NCBI GenBank assembly: GCA_037367405.1 | Contig: JAZKJV010003133.1 | Coordinates: 434,001-498,000, forward strand | DNA from: Ottelia alismoides | Taxonomy: Eukaryota > Streptophyta > Magnoliopsida > Alismatales > Hydrocharitaceae | Length of the DNA: 64,000 nucleotides | Reading direction: 5' to 3' | Shown: positions 46,312 to 58,476 of the stretch, piece after piece | Position numbering within the stretch: position 1 is the first letter of the stretch | Layout: each line of letters opens with the position of its first letter | Notes under the pieces: model-generated | Databases searched by the model: none | What the model saw: the letters and a program-made list of their open reading frames with translations, nothing else | Told to the model about the DNA's origin: nothing | Translations under genes and position numbers: made by a program

Positions 46312-49300
46312 AACGAGGAGAGCACTTGGATATTGGATCAACTATGATCTACGACTAGGGACTCAAAGTCGAATCCGTGGTAGGAATGCGAGACTGTTGC
46401 ATAGATGGATGGTGTTTGTACGTGGGGGTATTCGCACTCTTCCTCTATAGCTGGTGATGTGAAGTTCATCGAGGATGTGTGGTAGGAGGGGCTCTGCTGG
46501 AGCTGCTCTGCAAAGGGTGGAGGTGTTGTTCTCATTCGACATACGATCTTGAATGGGGAGTGGAGCTCTAAACAAAATGGGGAACTCGAGCGAGTCAGCT
46601 AAATGCTAAGATGCATTTTCTTCTATGATCGTTACTCAAGGCCAAGGGCAAGGCCCTGCTAGACAACAGTCGTGTGTGGTTGCAGCGAAGGAGGAGATCC
46701 TCCTTTCGATCTCGTCGGAGGACATAGAGGTCTTCGCTCAACCGGACTCAACCTCGACTGTCACATGAGGATGTTGGAATCTCTCTACCTCCCTCACTGC
46801 AAAAATGGCTAATCCACATTAATGAAGGTGGAGTCGAGAGTTTTGATGGAGGTTCGTTTAGGTTTCATAAAGCTTGTGGAAGTAGCTAAGGTTAGGATTG
46901 TCGCGTTGGTTGTTGGATCAATGTCTGAGCGAAGATGGCGGAGGTTGTTGGTGGCAAGGGGCATTGTTGACGGAGCTCTAGCCATTGGGCGTGGGAAGAG
47001 GAAGCGAGAGGTTAAGGATGAGGTATTAGTCGTTTGATCATCCATGATCGAACGACCAAGAGATTGATATCTGGTTAACGATGGAAAGAATAAGGGGAAA
47101 ATGTCATGGCCATTGGATGATGGGGCTTAATCCAATGATGGTGTCCCTTCGCAAAAGTTGTAGCTCTTGTCTTGATGAAAAACATTTGTGAAGAAAAATT
47201 TTTTATTTGAGGATGTTTTCTATTTATTTCTTATTTTCTATTTTTTTAGTCATGATTTATCTGGTGTTAACATATGGTGGCCATTTAGCCCATCACATGC
47301 CACTCACTTCCTCTCCCAACCTCCTTCTTTGAGCGTCGTTGGATCAAGCCCCCTTCATCCAAATAAAGAAATACACTATTTTATATTTTGTATTTTTTTA
47401 TGAATTTTCATTTAATAAAAATTCATAATAAAATTAAATAAAATAGAAGAGAAATATTTACATATTATCTATTTTTGGGGGATTTCTAACAATAAAGAAA
47501 ATTAAAGAAATAAAATAGGAGAGACTCATGTGCATAGTGTATATACAAACTCGCAATGCTTCATTTTCTTCGATTTTATATTTTTATGAAGTTGGATTTT
47601 TATACATTTATTAAAACACATATAAAAGAAAATAGATGCAAAAGAAAATAAATTACAATGAGTTATTTATATACATAAAATGACAAGTCAAAGTTAGTGA
47701 ATAATTACAATATACAAAGAGGTCCCAAAATCCAAATTTTACATACGAGCTCTAATTATTTTAATTTGATCTTGAATTGTAGATATTTGAATGTGCATTA
47801 TTTTAAAGGTTAGTACGAGTTCATAAGGAGACTGCAAGTGAGAGAAAATTATATTTATGATTTTTTATCTCCAAATTATGGTTTGGTTTTATTTCACGTA
47901 TATACAAGTTAGTATTTTTCTATTATTTTTCCTTTATTAATGTTAGTTATATGTACACAATGGAGTTAATTTTATTTAATTCAGAGTTAGTATAAATTAA
48001 GTAGAAATTGGTAAAGTTGGGTTAATATATATATATATATATATATATGAATATATACAAAAAGTAGATAGGGCTTTTATTAAGAATGTAATATACAACA
48101 AGTATTCCAAATTATACACACACTATGGATTAATTATTATATTATTTTAAGGTATTTATTGCCTGAATGATCTTTGGAATTGAGCTAAGATGAAAGAATA
48201 AGGTAGTTGAATTATGCATTCATCAGTGACGTATTAATTCCATTAAGAGTTGGTGTGATCAGTCATGCATAAGTAATATACCCTATAACATAAGAAATAC
48301 ATGTTAGGAACAATGAAAACACATAATTTTGTGTATAAAATGTGATTTTTTGCTGTAGTTAGGTGCACACACAATCTTCAACATATTTCAAACAAAATTT
48401 TGCAATGAATAGACTTAGAGCTATCCTAATTTTGTACCATGGCAAGTTCAAGGTTCGAATACCAAGAAATGACTATTTGAATGATTTATCATAAAGTTTC
48501 TACTTAATTTATGATTTTATTTTGTGACTTGAAGCCTCGATATTCTTTTTGCGTCTAAAGCTTTGAAATACAATAGAACTTTCACAAATGAACTGTAGAC
48601 AGTTTTAAGAGCCTATAAGATGTTTGGAAATTTGGATTTATCTACTAATTTTATTGAATATTAAAATTTTAAAGGATTGAAATGTTAATTCTAACATTTT
48701 TTAGGGACCTATCTAAGATGAAATTTGGAATATAGGCACCACATTGTCATTAATAAATGTTAAAGGGAGGTGTTGTAATTTATTCAAGATATTGAAACAA
48801 AGAAATAGGAAAATCTGTAGAATAAATAAAAAGGTTTTGATAAGTACCATTAGATTCTTGAATGGACCTTCTTACAAATATGAAAGCTAAATAATTTTGA
48901 AAAAGTAAATTCATAGAAATAAAATAGTAGATACGATTTTTTTCATAAGAAAAAATATTTTCCATGTTTATGATGTGCTTCAAAAACTCTAAAATAAAAA
49001 ATAAAATAAAAAAAGTTTGCTAATAAACCCCTAATGAATTAGATTTATCTACATTATGCTAAAATTTCATCTTGATTCTAAAAAAATCACATAAATTTAT
49101 AAAAACAACATTATCAATAAAAATGAAGTAATAGGATATTATTAACTTGTAAATAATTCCAAGAAAAAATTGAGTCAGAATATAGAGTTACATAATCGAG
49201 TGCATATATTGTACAATATTCCCTAAGTTTTGATAAACTCATGTTAAATCAAATTGACATGAAACCAACTCAGTGGTGTACATATTACTAATCCAATTCA

Positions 49301-52300
49301 ATAAAAAAGTCCTAAAAAATATTGAACCTATATATAATATATATGCATATTGCAAATAAAATCAAAACCTAATTTAAGAAGACTAGGAATTACAAGCTGA
49401 TTTTCTCCCTCATACAATCTTCTACAAAAACTATATTCACCTTTCAATTAATGTATATTAAAATATCTACATATATATAATACACCCACAAACTGTATTT
49501 TATACATATGACTTCTTTTGTATTTGAGTTCTTCGTGAATGTCGTAGATCTCATTAATATCTATAACTTTGATGTAGAATACTTTTTAATTTGGATTTTC
49601 CTTTATTTCATATTATTTATTATTTATCATTTGATTTATTACAAGTTTCCAAGCGGCAGTCCACACATCTTGGTCGACGCCATGAGGCATGCTCCTATTG
49701 GGCTGTTACACATCCCGGTTGCCTTTCTTAATCCTTAGTCAAGACATACGACCGATCTTACCTTCGCTTTTCTCCAACCCGACCCCACTCCATCATGTCA
49801 TCTAGGCCAGTTTACCCCTCGATCAATTGTGCCTACCACCTCTGCTTCGTATCCGTTCTTGAGCTATACACTCATGCAACGAGTAAACACCATGCATTCC
49901 ATGTGCCACAACAGTTGCCAAGCCCCCCCTTCGTGATGCACCCTCACCTGCGAACATCCCACGTCACCACGCCCCTTACCAGCACTTGCCAGTCAACCTC
50001 ACTACCATCGTCAAGACAACTTACGTTCCTCCTCCACCCTCAGTAATCATAAAACATTCAAATCCCTTGGTCTCAACCAATTGCGAGGATTCACCATTCA
50101 TAAGAGATCTCTTCAGTTTCTTAGAACCCTTCGATGATAATAAAAATGGTTAGCAATAGTAGTCGATGACGGAGCGAAGCCACGTTTTGTCAGAAAGATC
50201 TATGGAGTTCCTACTCATTGTAGCAGTTGTTTTTTGCTTTAGAGCAACGCAGTCCTTGGAGACAATCATTAGAGGTTGATGCCATCAGAGCTTGACCTTT
50301 GGGGTGTCATCAACCTTGTCTTTTACTTGAGACAAAGTGGAAGGATGTAAAGAAGGGCCACTCCAGGCACCCTCGAGCTCCAGTTGTCATCTGATCAACC
50401 TCTTTTCCCATCATAGGTGTCAAAGGAGCTTCACTCATGACCATTCGATCGTGTCTGAGCTTCATTGTTGCCATTGAAGTCCGCACAATTGCTTCAAAGC
50501 CTTTCAAGTGGAGCTTTCCTAACTGCATAATCCAGCAGATGAGGCACAATCTTCATGTTCCTTAAGAGCCCAGGTCTCATGAGACACTCACGTGATTTGG
50601 GTAGATTTCTAAGTGCCCCTACTCAGTACTCCTAATTCACAAAATGCCCAATTCTGTGGGCAAATTGAAGGGTTCCCCTAGTTGATTTTTTACAGATAAG
50701 TATCTACGATGCTCTTTTTAATTTTATTTTATTTATAAAAATCTTCATTTAATCCTCGAATGTTTCCTTTATATCTTATAGACCTAAAAAATAAAAAAAA
50801 TGTCTTGATGAACTCTAAAAATACTTTAAATCTTGCATAATTCATATTACATTATCATAAACTCTAAGAAATAAACAATGCGTTCTCGATTCCTCATTAA
50901 TAAAGTTTTCTGTGGAAAAAAATCTGGGATTTCTATGACCTTGTTTAATATAGAAATCCATGAAATCATTTTTAATATTTTGGAAAACTTTGTTTTGTTT
51001 TTATTTTAAATACACTCCCAAATTTGAAAATCACAAAAAACACTATAAAACTATAAAATACCCAAAAACATTTTTTCCATATTTACTATATTTATACCAT
51101 CATAAAATTAATCTAAACCCTTATTTCAAGAATTATTTACATATGCGTAACACTCTTGTTTTTCCTTTTCTTCTAAAAAATTTAAACAAATTAAAAGTTT
51201 GCAAATAAAAAATCAAAAAAAGACAAAACATGTGCATTAATATTCATTGACAACATACATTCACATTTCACTACATTACATTACATTTTGAAATTGCATT
51301 AAGTGCATTCATTTTCACCCACGGTAACACATTTCCCATAAGTTCAATACACTGAATTGTGAGTCATGTAATTGCTCAAACTTCACTTCCCCTTGTGTTC
51401 AACCTTGAAATCTTACAAAGTATAACAAATACATCACACTCTCTTCGTAAAGATCCCCATCACATATTTCATTGATGTGGCTTTTTATCAACTAATTTTG
51501 TATGATTATATTTGAAAGTGAACAAATTATCTTAACGATAAAGCAATTTATCAAATGAAGTTGTATCTAGGGAGGTCGCACAACTTTTATGACTTGAGTC
51601 AATTCCTTATGTGTACTCTTTGTGTGATACAAATTTTTGAGAGAATTTTGTTCTCTACATTGCATTCCTTGTTTATTTCTTTTCAGCATTTCAATAACTC
51701 AATCATTTCGTAAATAATCGTTTATCTTTTGATCTGAGTACATTGCATTTTTTGTGCAAGATTCGTGAACTTAAGCAAATATTTAGGGAAAACGATGCAA
51801 CTCAGGAGAATAGAAAGAGAGATATTTAAAGGACTGATCTCGTTGTAGAGGAGTCGAGAATTTGCATATTATTCTCAAGTCAATGAGAGAGATAGTGTGT
51901 ATGTGCATCAGATCCTAGGCTTAACTTTTTGTGTTCTCTTTTCATTATTTGTTGTGCATATTTAATGGACTCTAATTGGAGTCTAGTATTTATAGTTTGC
52001 ATAATCCAACATTTTCGGGCTAGTTCTCCAGTGTTTTTTTGCAATTTTCATGAACTTTTTCCCTTTATTTATTTCTCTTAGAGCTAATTAGGAATCGACT
52101 AAACTTATAAAAGTTAAGGATGCATATTCACACTTAAGTAAATGCAACAATTAAATCGATTCTACTTAACCTCATTAAATTCATTCACTCCCTCTAATAT
52201 AAGCTCTTGATCTAGGTGCAATTTTTCTATTGCATTCATTAGTGTAATTTAATAGATTCAATCTATGATTTCTCATGGAGATTGTGAAGAAGCACCTTAA

Positions 52301-53639
52301 GTGATCCTAATCATAGTTTCCTGCTCTACACAAGCTTTTTATCATGTCTCTTCTTTGATTTCCCCTACTTACAAAATAGAAAGAGAATCAGCCGAAGCTG
52401 ATAGATGATATCTTGAAATTGATTCGCAACAAGGAATAACCTAGTTTAAAACTAGGAGAATGCTAACCTAACTTGACACAAATAAAAATGACTAAATAGG
52501 ACTACATTGTACATGGGTCACAACCACGATCATTGATTCCAAGTACTTCATACAAAGAGAGGCGTGTATGGCTAAGGATTAGTTAATAAATTCCTAAGCA
52601 TGAATTTTTAAAGTGTGTGTTGTGAGATTCCATTTTAAGAGTATAGATCAAGAGATGTCTGTCGGCTCAATCTAAAGTAGGGATTACACCATCTAGCTAG
52701 TTATCATGCCCATTCTTGCACTTGCTGCTCTAAGCAAAGTCCTTCATCTCATGTATTTACTTTTCATGACAAGGGTAGATCAAATATATTTTCATCAAGG
52801 GTTAAACAAAGTCCATCTCATGTACTCTTTGGATAGATTATTTTCCAACATTGATTTAACGGTATTTACTTTACAACAAAGGAGAGATGTACCACGATCT
52901 CGATGCTAGACATTTATGAAACGTAATAGACCGAGGATGAGGGAAAATGTGATCTTGATCCAATCAATGTACATAAAACCACTCTAGGAGACTCCCTCTA
53001 TGTAATAATTCACAATATTGATTGAAATTCATATTAAAAATGAAAAGATTTAGGTAAGTTAGAGTCGCATAGGTTTGACTTATGTTGAACGTGGATTTGG
53101 GTTTATACTGCGTATTATATGTTGTGTATTTTCTTTTGTGCACTTGAACATCTTCTCCCTTTATTCGCTCGCGTTCCCACCTCCTCTTTGAGGATGTCGA
53201 AATATGGGCTCCAATACTTAGATCTTATGGATCAAAGTACCTCAACCATGTCCCGACCATCTTCATTTTATGTCCCATCCATGTATTATACTTCAATTCA
53301 TGGTGACCCTTGCCTTGAGTCTAAAATTTTCCACTTTCCATTCGAGGTTGAAACTCAAACTAGTCTCACCATTTTTTGCACCCTTTACATTTATTCCACC
53401 TTCTTTATCTCACTTATATTTACCATATTTTTCTGTTGTGAAAACATATGCCAAGAGACTCGTGGACCTTCAATAGATATGATAATAGGTGGAAGCACAA
53501 GAGCAAGCAAGTGCCGAGTTGGTAAAAAAAATTACCGTGTCGAGGAAACAAATGGAGATACAAGTATTGACCAACATAATGACGTAGATTCAACGTACTA
53601 TAACCTGAATTCATGTGAGAAATTCGTAGATAAATAAAT
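46312..53639. other. Long gene-free stretch
   Basis: No recognisable gene, RNA or element terminus. Contents: a moderately GC segment at 46560-47130 with short unsupported frames; a TA dinucleotide repeat at 48023-48048; AT-rich DNA to 49640; a balanced segment at 49640-50620 with short frames; and a small direct duplication (CAAAGTCC...ATCTCATGTA near 52734 and 52807). The 172-codon plus-strand frame at 53119-53637 has two hydrophobic stretches but no family resemblance, and I do not consider it a supported gene. Confidence 0.5.
48023..48048. repeat. TA dinucleotide microsatellite
   Basis: About 13 uninterrupted TA/AT repeats. Confidence 0.95.
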
Positions 53640-54830
53640 GAGATTTCAAGGATACTTATGTGGAAGTGCATCAGAAGAATAACTCTTAGTATCCTTCCAA
53701 CCATCATCAACAGCATCATCATCGTGAATGAGAAATTTCGGGACATCCTCTTCTTCTATTGCATCTAGCCTCTGATAGTAACATCTTCTGGCAGTAAATC
53801 TGAAGCATTTTGCAATGGAACCGACTCCACATAAACTGGTTGATTTCTACTCGAGGAGAGTCTTTGTTGTCTTCTGGATGTCCTTTGTTTGGTCTTCTGA
53901 AAAGCATATCACTGCTTCTCACTAGCTTCTTCTCAACTGGATCATACAACATGTAACCAAGTTCATCTTGGTTGTATCTTGTGATGGTGCACTGTGATCT
54001 TTGCATGCAATTTAGTTCTTTCATTCTTTGGAAAATGCACAAAGGCTTTGATTCCAAATATGTGTAAGTGGTTGTATGACACATATTTTGCATGTCAGAC
54101 CATGTCATGCATAGCACCATCCAAAAGAACTTATGTAGGGAGATTAATAAGAGAAACTATAGTATAGAGTGCTTCATATCCAAATGGGCTAGGAAACTTA
54201 GACCCATATAGGAGACATCTGGCTCTATCCATGAGGATTATGATCATTCTCTCTTCTACACCATTTAGTTGAGGCGTCTTTGGTAGAGTCTTCTAATGCT
54301 CGATGCCATGAGATCTGCAATACTCATCAAATATCCCAATGTACTCACCGTCACTGTCACTGTATATGCACTTAAGCTTTTTCTAGCCTATTTTTCTACT
54401 AGCATATGGAAGTCCATGAATACTCTAAGGACATGGTCCTTCCTCTTCAAGGTACAGATCTAAACTTTCCTGGAAAAGTTATCAATGAATGAACAAAATA
54501 AAGTGTACTATCGAGAACTTATTTTTAAAGGATCATAAACATTAGTGAAATAGCTCCAATACTTGCATCTTTCTAGAAGGTGTATGGCTCTTGAAGGAAA
54601 CTCTCGTTTATGTCCCAACCAAGCAGTGTGCGCATCTTTCCAACTTTTGGCCTTACCGCATCTTAATAGAATTGGCATCTTGCGTTACGTTTACCACGTC
54701 TCTTGAGATTGATGCACGCATGTTGTAAAGATTGTTGATGCACTCTTGCCTCAATCAACATTCAAAAAACCTCAGGTAAGCTTCCATTGCACACCACCAA
54801 AAGTATTTCGGTATCCTTCATCATCAAGCT
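53640..54830 (-). pseudogene. pol (integrase): Ty1/copia integrase remnant (element H)
   Basis: On the minus strand, in several frames, the copia integrase core is readable: FIDNFSRKV near 54487, FDEYCRSHGIEH near 54310, KTLPKTPQLNGVEERM (about 54240-54290), RARCLLYGSKFPSPFGYEALYT (in part), and downstream GIKAFVHFPKNERTKLHAK and DMLFRRP (about 53900-54060), the segment that ends the integrase region of Tork-type copia elements. Several stops and shifts interrupt it. After about 53640 the copia similarity stops: no RT or RNase H follows, so the element is truncated or its 3' half was lost. It belongs with the protease and gag pieces at 54832-55523 and 63090-63455. Confidence 0.82.
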
Positions 54831-54831
54831 T

Positions 54832-55523
54832 CTATGCAGAAATAAGATTCAGATGAATGTCTGGTACACGCCAAACATCTTTGGTTATCAACAACACTCC
54901 CTTTTCATTCTTCAATGCAACATTTATAATGCCTAATACATGAGACACATATCCATTTTCCATCCTCAAAGTTACAAAATCACCAAATGTGTATGACGAG
55001 AACAAGTACTTGTGAGATGTTGCATGGAGAGTCGAGGTACTATTAATGAGCCAAGAAGTGCCACGATGAGTGGCATTCACCATCTCCTCATTATAAACAA
55101 TGAGATCATATTGGGTGATTGCAATCACATTTTCATCTTTCTTCCCTTGTTTCATGACTCCACTTTTATTTTCCTTTTTAAGTGGGAAACAATACTTCTT
55201 TATGTGTCCTTTATTCTTATAATAGTGGCATTCCATGTTATTGTTTATGGACTTGGACATACTTTGGTGATATCCCCACCTTTGTCATTCTTGAACATGC
55301 TCCTCCATGTAGTTTCTATAATAAGAACCTTTTATTGTGAACGGATACCTTGGAATTTTCTCTACATCTCCTTGGTGTAAATGCATGAATTACTAATCTC
55401 CAAAGAAACAACCTTAATAGCCTCAAAGTACTTAAGTGAGACTCAAAAAGTCTCTCGTGGAATTTAGTAAGCAATAACAAGCTCCAAATCTCCTCTTCAA
55501 ATGTGATTCCCAAGCTCAACAAT
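54832..55523 (-). pseudogene. gag-pol: Ty1/copia gag C-terminal half and protease remnant (element H)
   Basis: From 55523 leftwards: LSLGITFEEEIWSLLLLTKF, the helix of copia Gag that follows the central region; then, across a frameshift, VVSLEISNS...KEM; then a CCHC zinc knuckle CHYYKNKGHIKKYC at 55189-55230 with all four ligands present (Cys, Cys, His, Cys). The protease follows in the same 142-codon frame (54832-55260): WLINSTSTLHAT, where the catalytic DSG is replaced by NST, then SYTFGDFVTLRMENG and DVWRVPDIHLNLIS. Two plus-strand ORFs overlapping this are shadows. Gag begins abruptly at about 55523, and its missing N-terminal half is found 7.6 kb away at 63090-63455 on the same strand. 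Confidence 0.88.
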
Positions 55524-55714
55524 TAAGAGTGCTAATTAAATTGAGTCATCCAAATTTAATTGACATTCATTTGATAAAAATTCCAAAAAAGTTCGATTCG
55601 AAGTAAAATAAATTGAATATGAAATTAAATTATGGATTTGATTTCCAAATGAATCAAATCTGAATTAACCTGAATTAGTTTGATAATAATTTGATTCGAT
55701 ATTTATACACACAC

Positions 55715-55893
55715 ATGTATGTACATACAAAGATATTATATTTACATATATGAATACATGCAAGCATACATGCATAAATACGTAAGTACATACATATGTA
55801 CATATGTATTTACATATCTACATACATACATGCATACATACATAAAAACATACGGGCATGTGTACTTACATGCGTATACATACATACATAAAC
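55715..55893. repeat. ATAC-type tetranucleotide microsatellite, left part
   Basis: Degenerate TACA/CATA repeats (for example TACATACATACATGCATACATACATA). It stops abruptly at the end of solo LTR F and resumes on its other side at 62325. Frames through it encode only YxHT/YIPTY-type low-complexity peptide and are not genes. Confidence 0.92.
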
Positions 55894-57580
55894 TGTTGGG
55901 ACGTGACGTCGGGTTTTTGATTATTGATGTGAAAATAAATGTGCAGTGGTCGTTGCAACCCAAATATGCCACAACAAACAAACAATTTTTTTTCTTCTCA
56001 AGCTACAAATTTAATTACAAGAGAATAATAAAGCGAGAGAAATTTTTGCAACTTATTTACCTGTATAGCAACAAGATCGAACTCAGGGAAGCTAAAATTC
56101 TTGAGGGTTATTCAAATAATCGAAAATCAATTAAAAGAAAAAGGGAATCTCGAATGCAAACTATCTTGATTTTTTGTGATTTTTTGTCTTTTTAATTTTT
56201 TTTTCTGATTTTCAAATTTTTAATGAGTTTGATTTTTGCAATTTTATTTTCAAAAATAAGGAACAATATGCACAAGGGAAGAAATACGCACACCACACTC
56301 TTTTTGTATTTTAAATTATATTAAAAATGATCAGAAAAATCCATAGAAAATATTTTTGGATTTTAAAGACTTTGAAATGATTTTGGAAATTTTTGTAGAA
56401 TTTTTCAGATGTTTTCTATTTGTTTTAAAATCAAACAATGACAAAAAATGATAAACAGTGCAGAACCTGGAGTAATTTGCAACTTTAAAAAAATTTCAGT
56501 GCCTAAAACTCGTGGAAATTATTTTTATCCTAAAATATAACAAATATCTACAAACAAGAACTGAAATCACATTTTTGGATTTTTCTAGAATTTTATATGG
56601 TTTTTATAAGATTTTTAGTATTTTGCAATCCTTTGGGTTTTATAAATAATTAATACTGGAAATATACATAGAAATTAAAAACAACAAAAAATAATTCATC
56701 TATTTTTTTGGAATTTTAAAGAAATTTTCGAATATTAATGTTTTTCAAAGTTCAAACAGGGGAAATGATGCGGTTTTTTATTTTTTAATAATAACAAATG
56801 AAAATAAAATGCAACAAAAAATTTATGCTAGATAGATACACACATCAGGAGCATAGCATGATTTTTGCATACTTTATTGAGTCAGAAAAAATTCTATTAT
56901 AACAAGATAAAGCATGCAAATCAAGTCTGGATAAACATGGACTTATTTGTAAATACTTAATGTTTTAGCATCAGAAATTACAAGAAATAAATACGGGGGA
57001 AATTTTGCAATTTACCTAGGAATTAACTTTAATGGGGATCTTCTTGCAATATCAGATAATAGGAGGGTAGGAATGCACTTTGCCAAAAAAATTAAAACTT
57101 TCAATTAGGGCTTCTTTATTCTGTGTTCTCTTTATACAGCAGAGGAAAAGGGGCCAAGGGGGCCACCGACCCTCCCTCCTTCTCTCCCAAGACGCAGGCA
57201 CCGGTGTTTGCGATGGGCTCGTCGGCGGTCGCGCACGCTGGTGCGGTGAAGGGGGCTCGCAGCGGAAGTCTTTATCAGTGGTGGCTCCTTCACGCACGTG
57301 GGCGTCGGGCTTTGGAAGCAGCGACGGAGGTGCTGGTTGGGTACTGTCTTCTCGCGAGCGGTGGAGGAGCAACCGGCAGGCTTTGCGCGGTGGCAGCTTC
57401 GACAGGCGGTGGAGCGTGCTGAGGAGTCGGTGACGAGGCAGGCTGGTCCATGTGACAGAGGTGCGCACAAAGGGTTGGCGCCCACGTAGGCAGTGCAGAC
57501 TTAACGGTGGGAGGCGCGGTGCTTGACGGCGAAGAGGCAGAGAATGGCTGGTGGTCCTATGCGACCGAGGATGAGGAGTG
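55894..57580 (-). repeat. Solo LTR F, distal (3') part
   Basis: Reverse complement of the 3' half of the element A LTR: TGTTGGGAC...GTCGTTGC at the left edge mirrors A's 'GCAACGAC...CTCAACA' end; then the A-tract domain (56200-56760) and the GC island (57130-57570). With 60653-62314 it makes about 3.35 kb, close to A's 3.49 kb, so the LTR is complete. No internal region adjoins it, so it is a solo LTR left by LTR-LTR recombination. No clear target duplication (flanks TAAAC and CCTAT). ORFs in the GC island are compositional. Confidence 0.87.
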
Positions 57581-57796
57581 TGATGAAACCCAATTTCATC
57601 ATCTTAATTTCCAATTATTAACCCCCTTGCTTAGCTTTGTGTCAATAAAACCCAGATAATGTCCTGTAATTATCAAAGTCCTTAATAAATTAAAAATCAC
57701 AAAAATGACAAAATTAAAATCTGTGGTATTTTTAGCCTTAAAAATACCCTTAAAAATATTTCGAGTCTTTGTTTGACCTCATTTCCAGTTTTGGTC

Positions 57797-57841
57797 AACA
57801 TGAAACTTGTAGATCTCATCGAGATCTACAACTTTCATGTT
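57797..57841. promoter_or_regulatory. Near-perfect inverted repeat in LTR E
   Basis: 21-base arms with one mismatch around a three-base loop ATC; the left arm reads AACATGAAACTTGTAGATCT and continues one base. Such a structure near the LTR 5' end could be a bound palindrome or fold as RNA. Function unknown. Confidence 0.75.
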
Positions 57842-57908
57842 TTGAGTTTTCTAAAATTCGGCCAAATTAACCCTCAAAAATCAAAAGTTCTCTCTAAATA
57901 ATCTGATT

Positions 57909-58476
57909 GGGCCACGTGGCCCGTTCTGGGTGAGCCACGTGGCCCGCATCTCTTAGCTCTATCCGCTCGCGCTTTTGGCCGTTGGATCTACTACTGATCC
58001 AATAGTTCTGCCTTCTCCACGTGCGCCTTACTCCCCTACCGCCAGATCACTCCCCACCTTTCATCTGCACCGCACGTCAGTACCAAACGCACAGCCTGCC
58101 ACGTGGCGCGTTGAGATCCATTCGATCGCGCCCCGATCTTTCCATCCGAGCCGCTAGCTCAGCAACCATCGCCAACCCTACGATCACGCCTCAGGCCTTG
58201 ATCACCGCCCTCCGTTCGCGCCGTGCTCATATCACAACACGTGGCACACCATCCACCCTCCATCATATCGCCCAATATCTCATCTGTGCCATCCAAACTC
58301 ACATCCACTCTCAACTGCCCGATCAATCCCCAAATCTTATCACAACCGTCTGCTTCTTCCGATCCTTGAGCTAAACACGTGGCGCATCGATATCCTTCGA
58401 TGAGGTCGACCCAGATTACATCACGACCGCTAGTGAGCGCCCAATCGTCAGCCGTTGGATCTCCAGATCCAACGGC
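57909..58476. promoter_or_regulatory. G-box cluster and GCCGTTGGATCT inverted repeat in LTR E
   Basis: CACGTG cores at 57913, 57936, 58018, 58100, 58238 and 58376, the first within the palindrome GGGCCACGTGGCCC (57909-57922). Four more lie further on at 59260, 59571, 59792 and 59861. At 58451-58476, GCCGTTGGATCT and AGATCCAACGGC face each other across CC. G-boxes are bound by plant bZIP and bHLH factors; a stress- or light-responsive promoter is an inference. Confidence 0.55.

Noticed and set aside
53119..53637. 172-codon plus-strand ORF as a host gene
   Set aside because: It has no recognisable domain and no promoter or exon context, and it lies next to a decayed copia element; single-frame openness alone is weak evidence.
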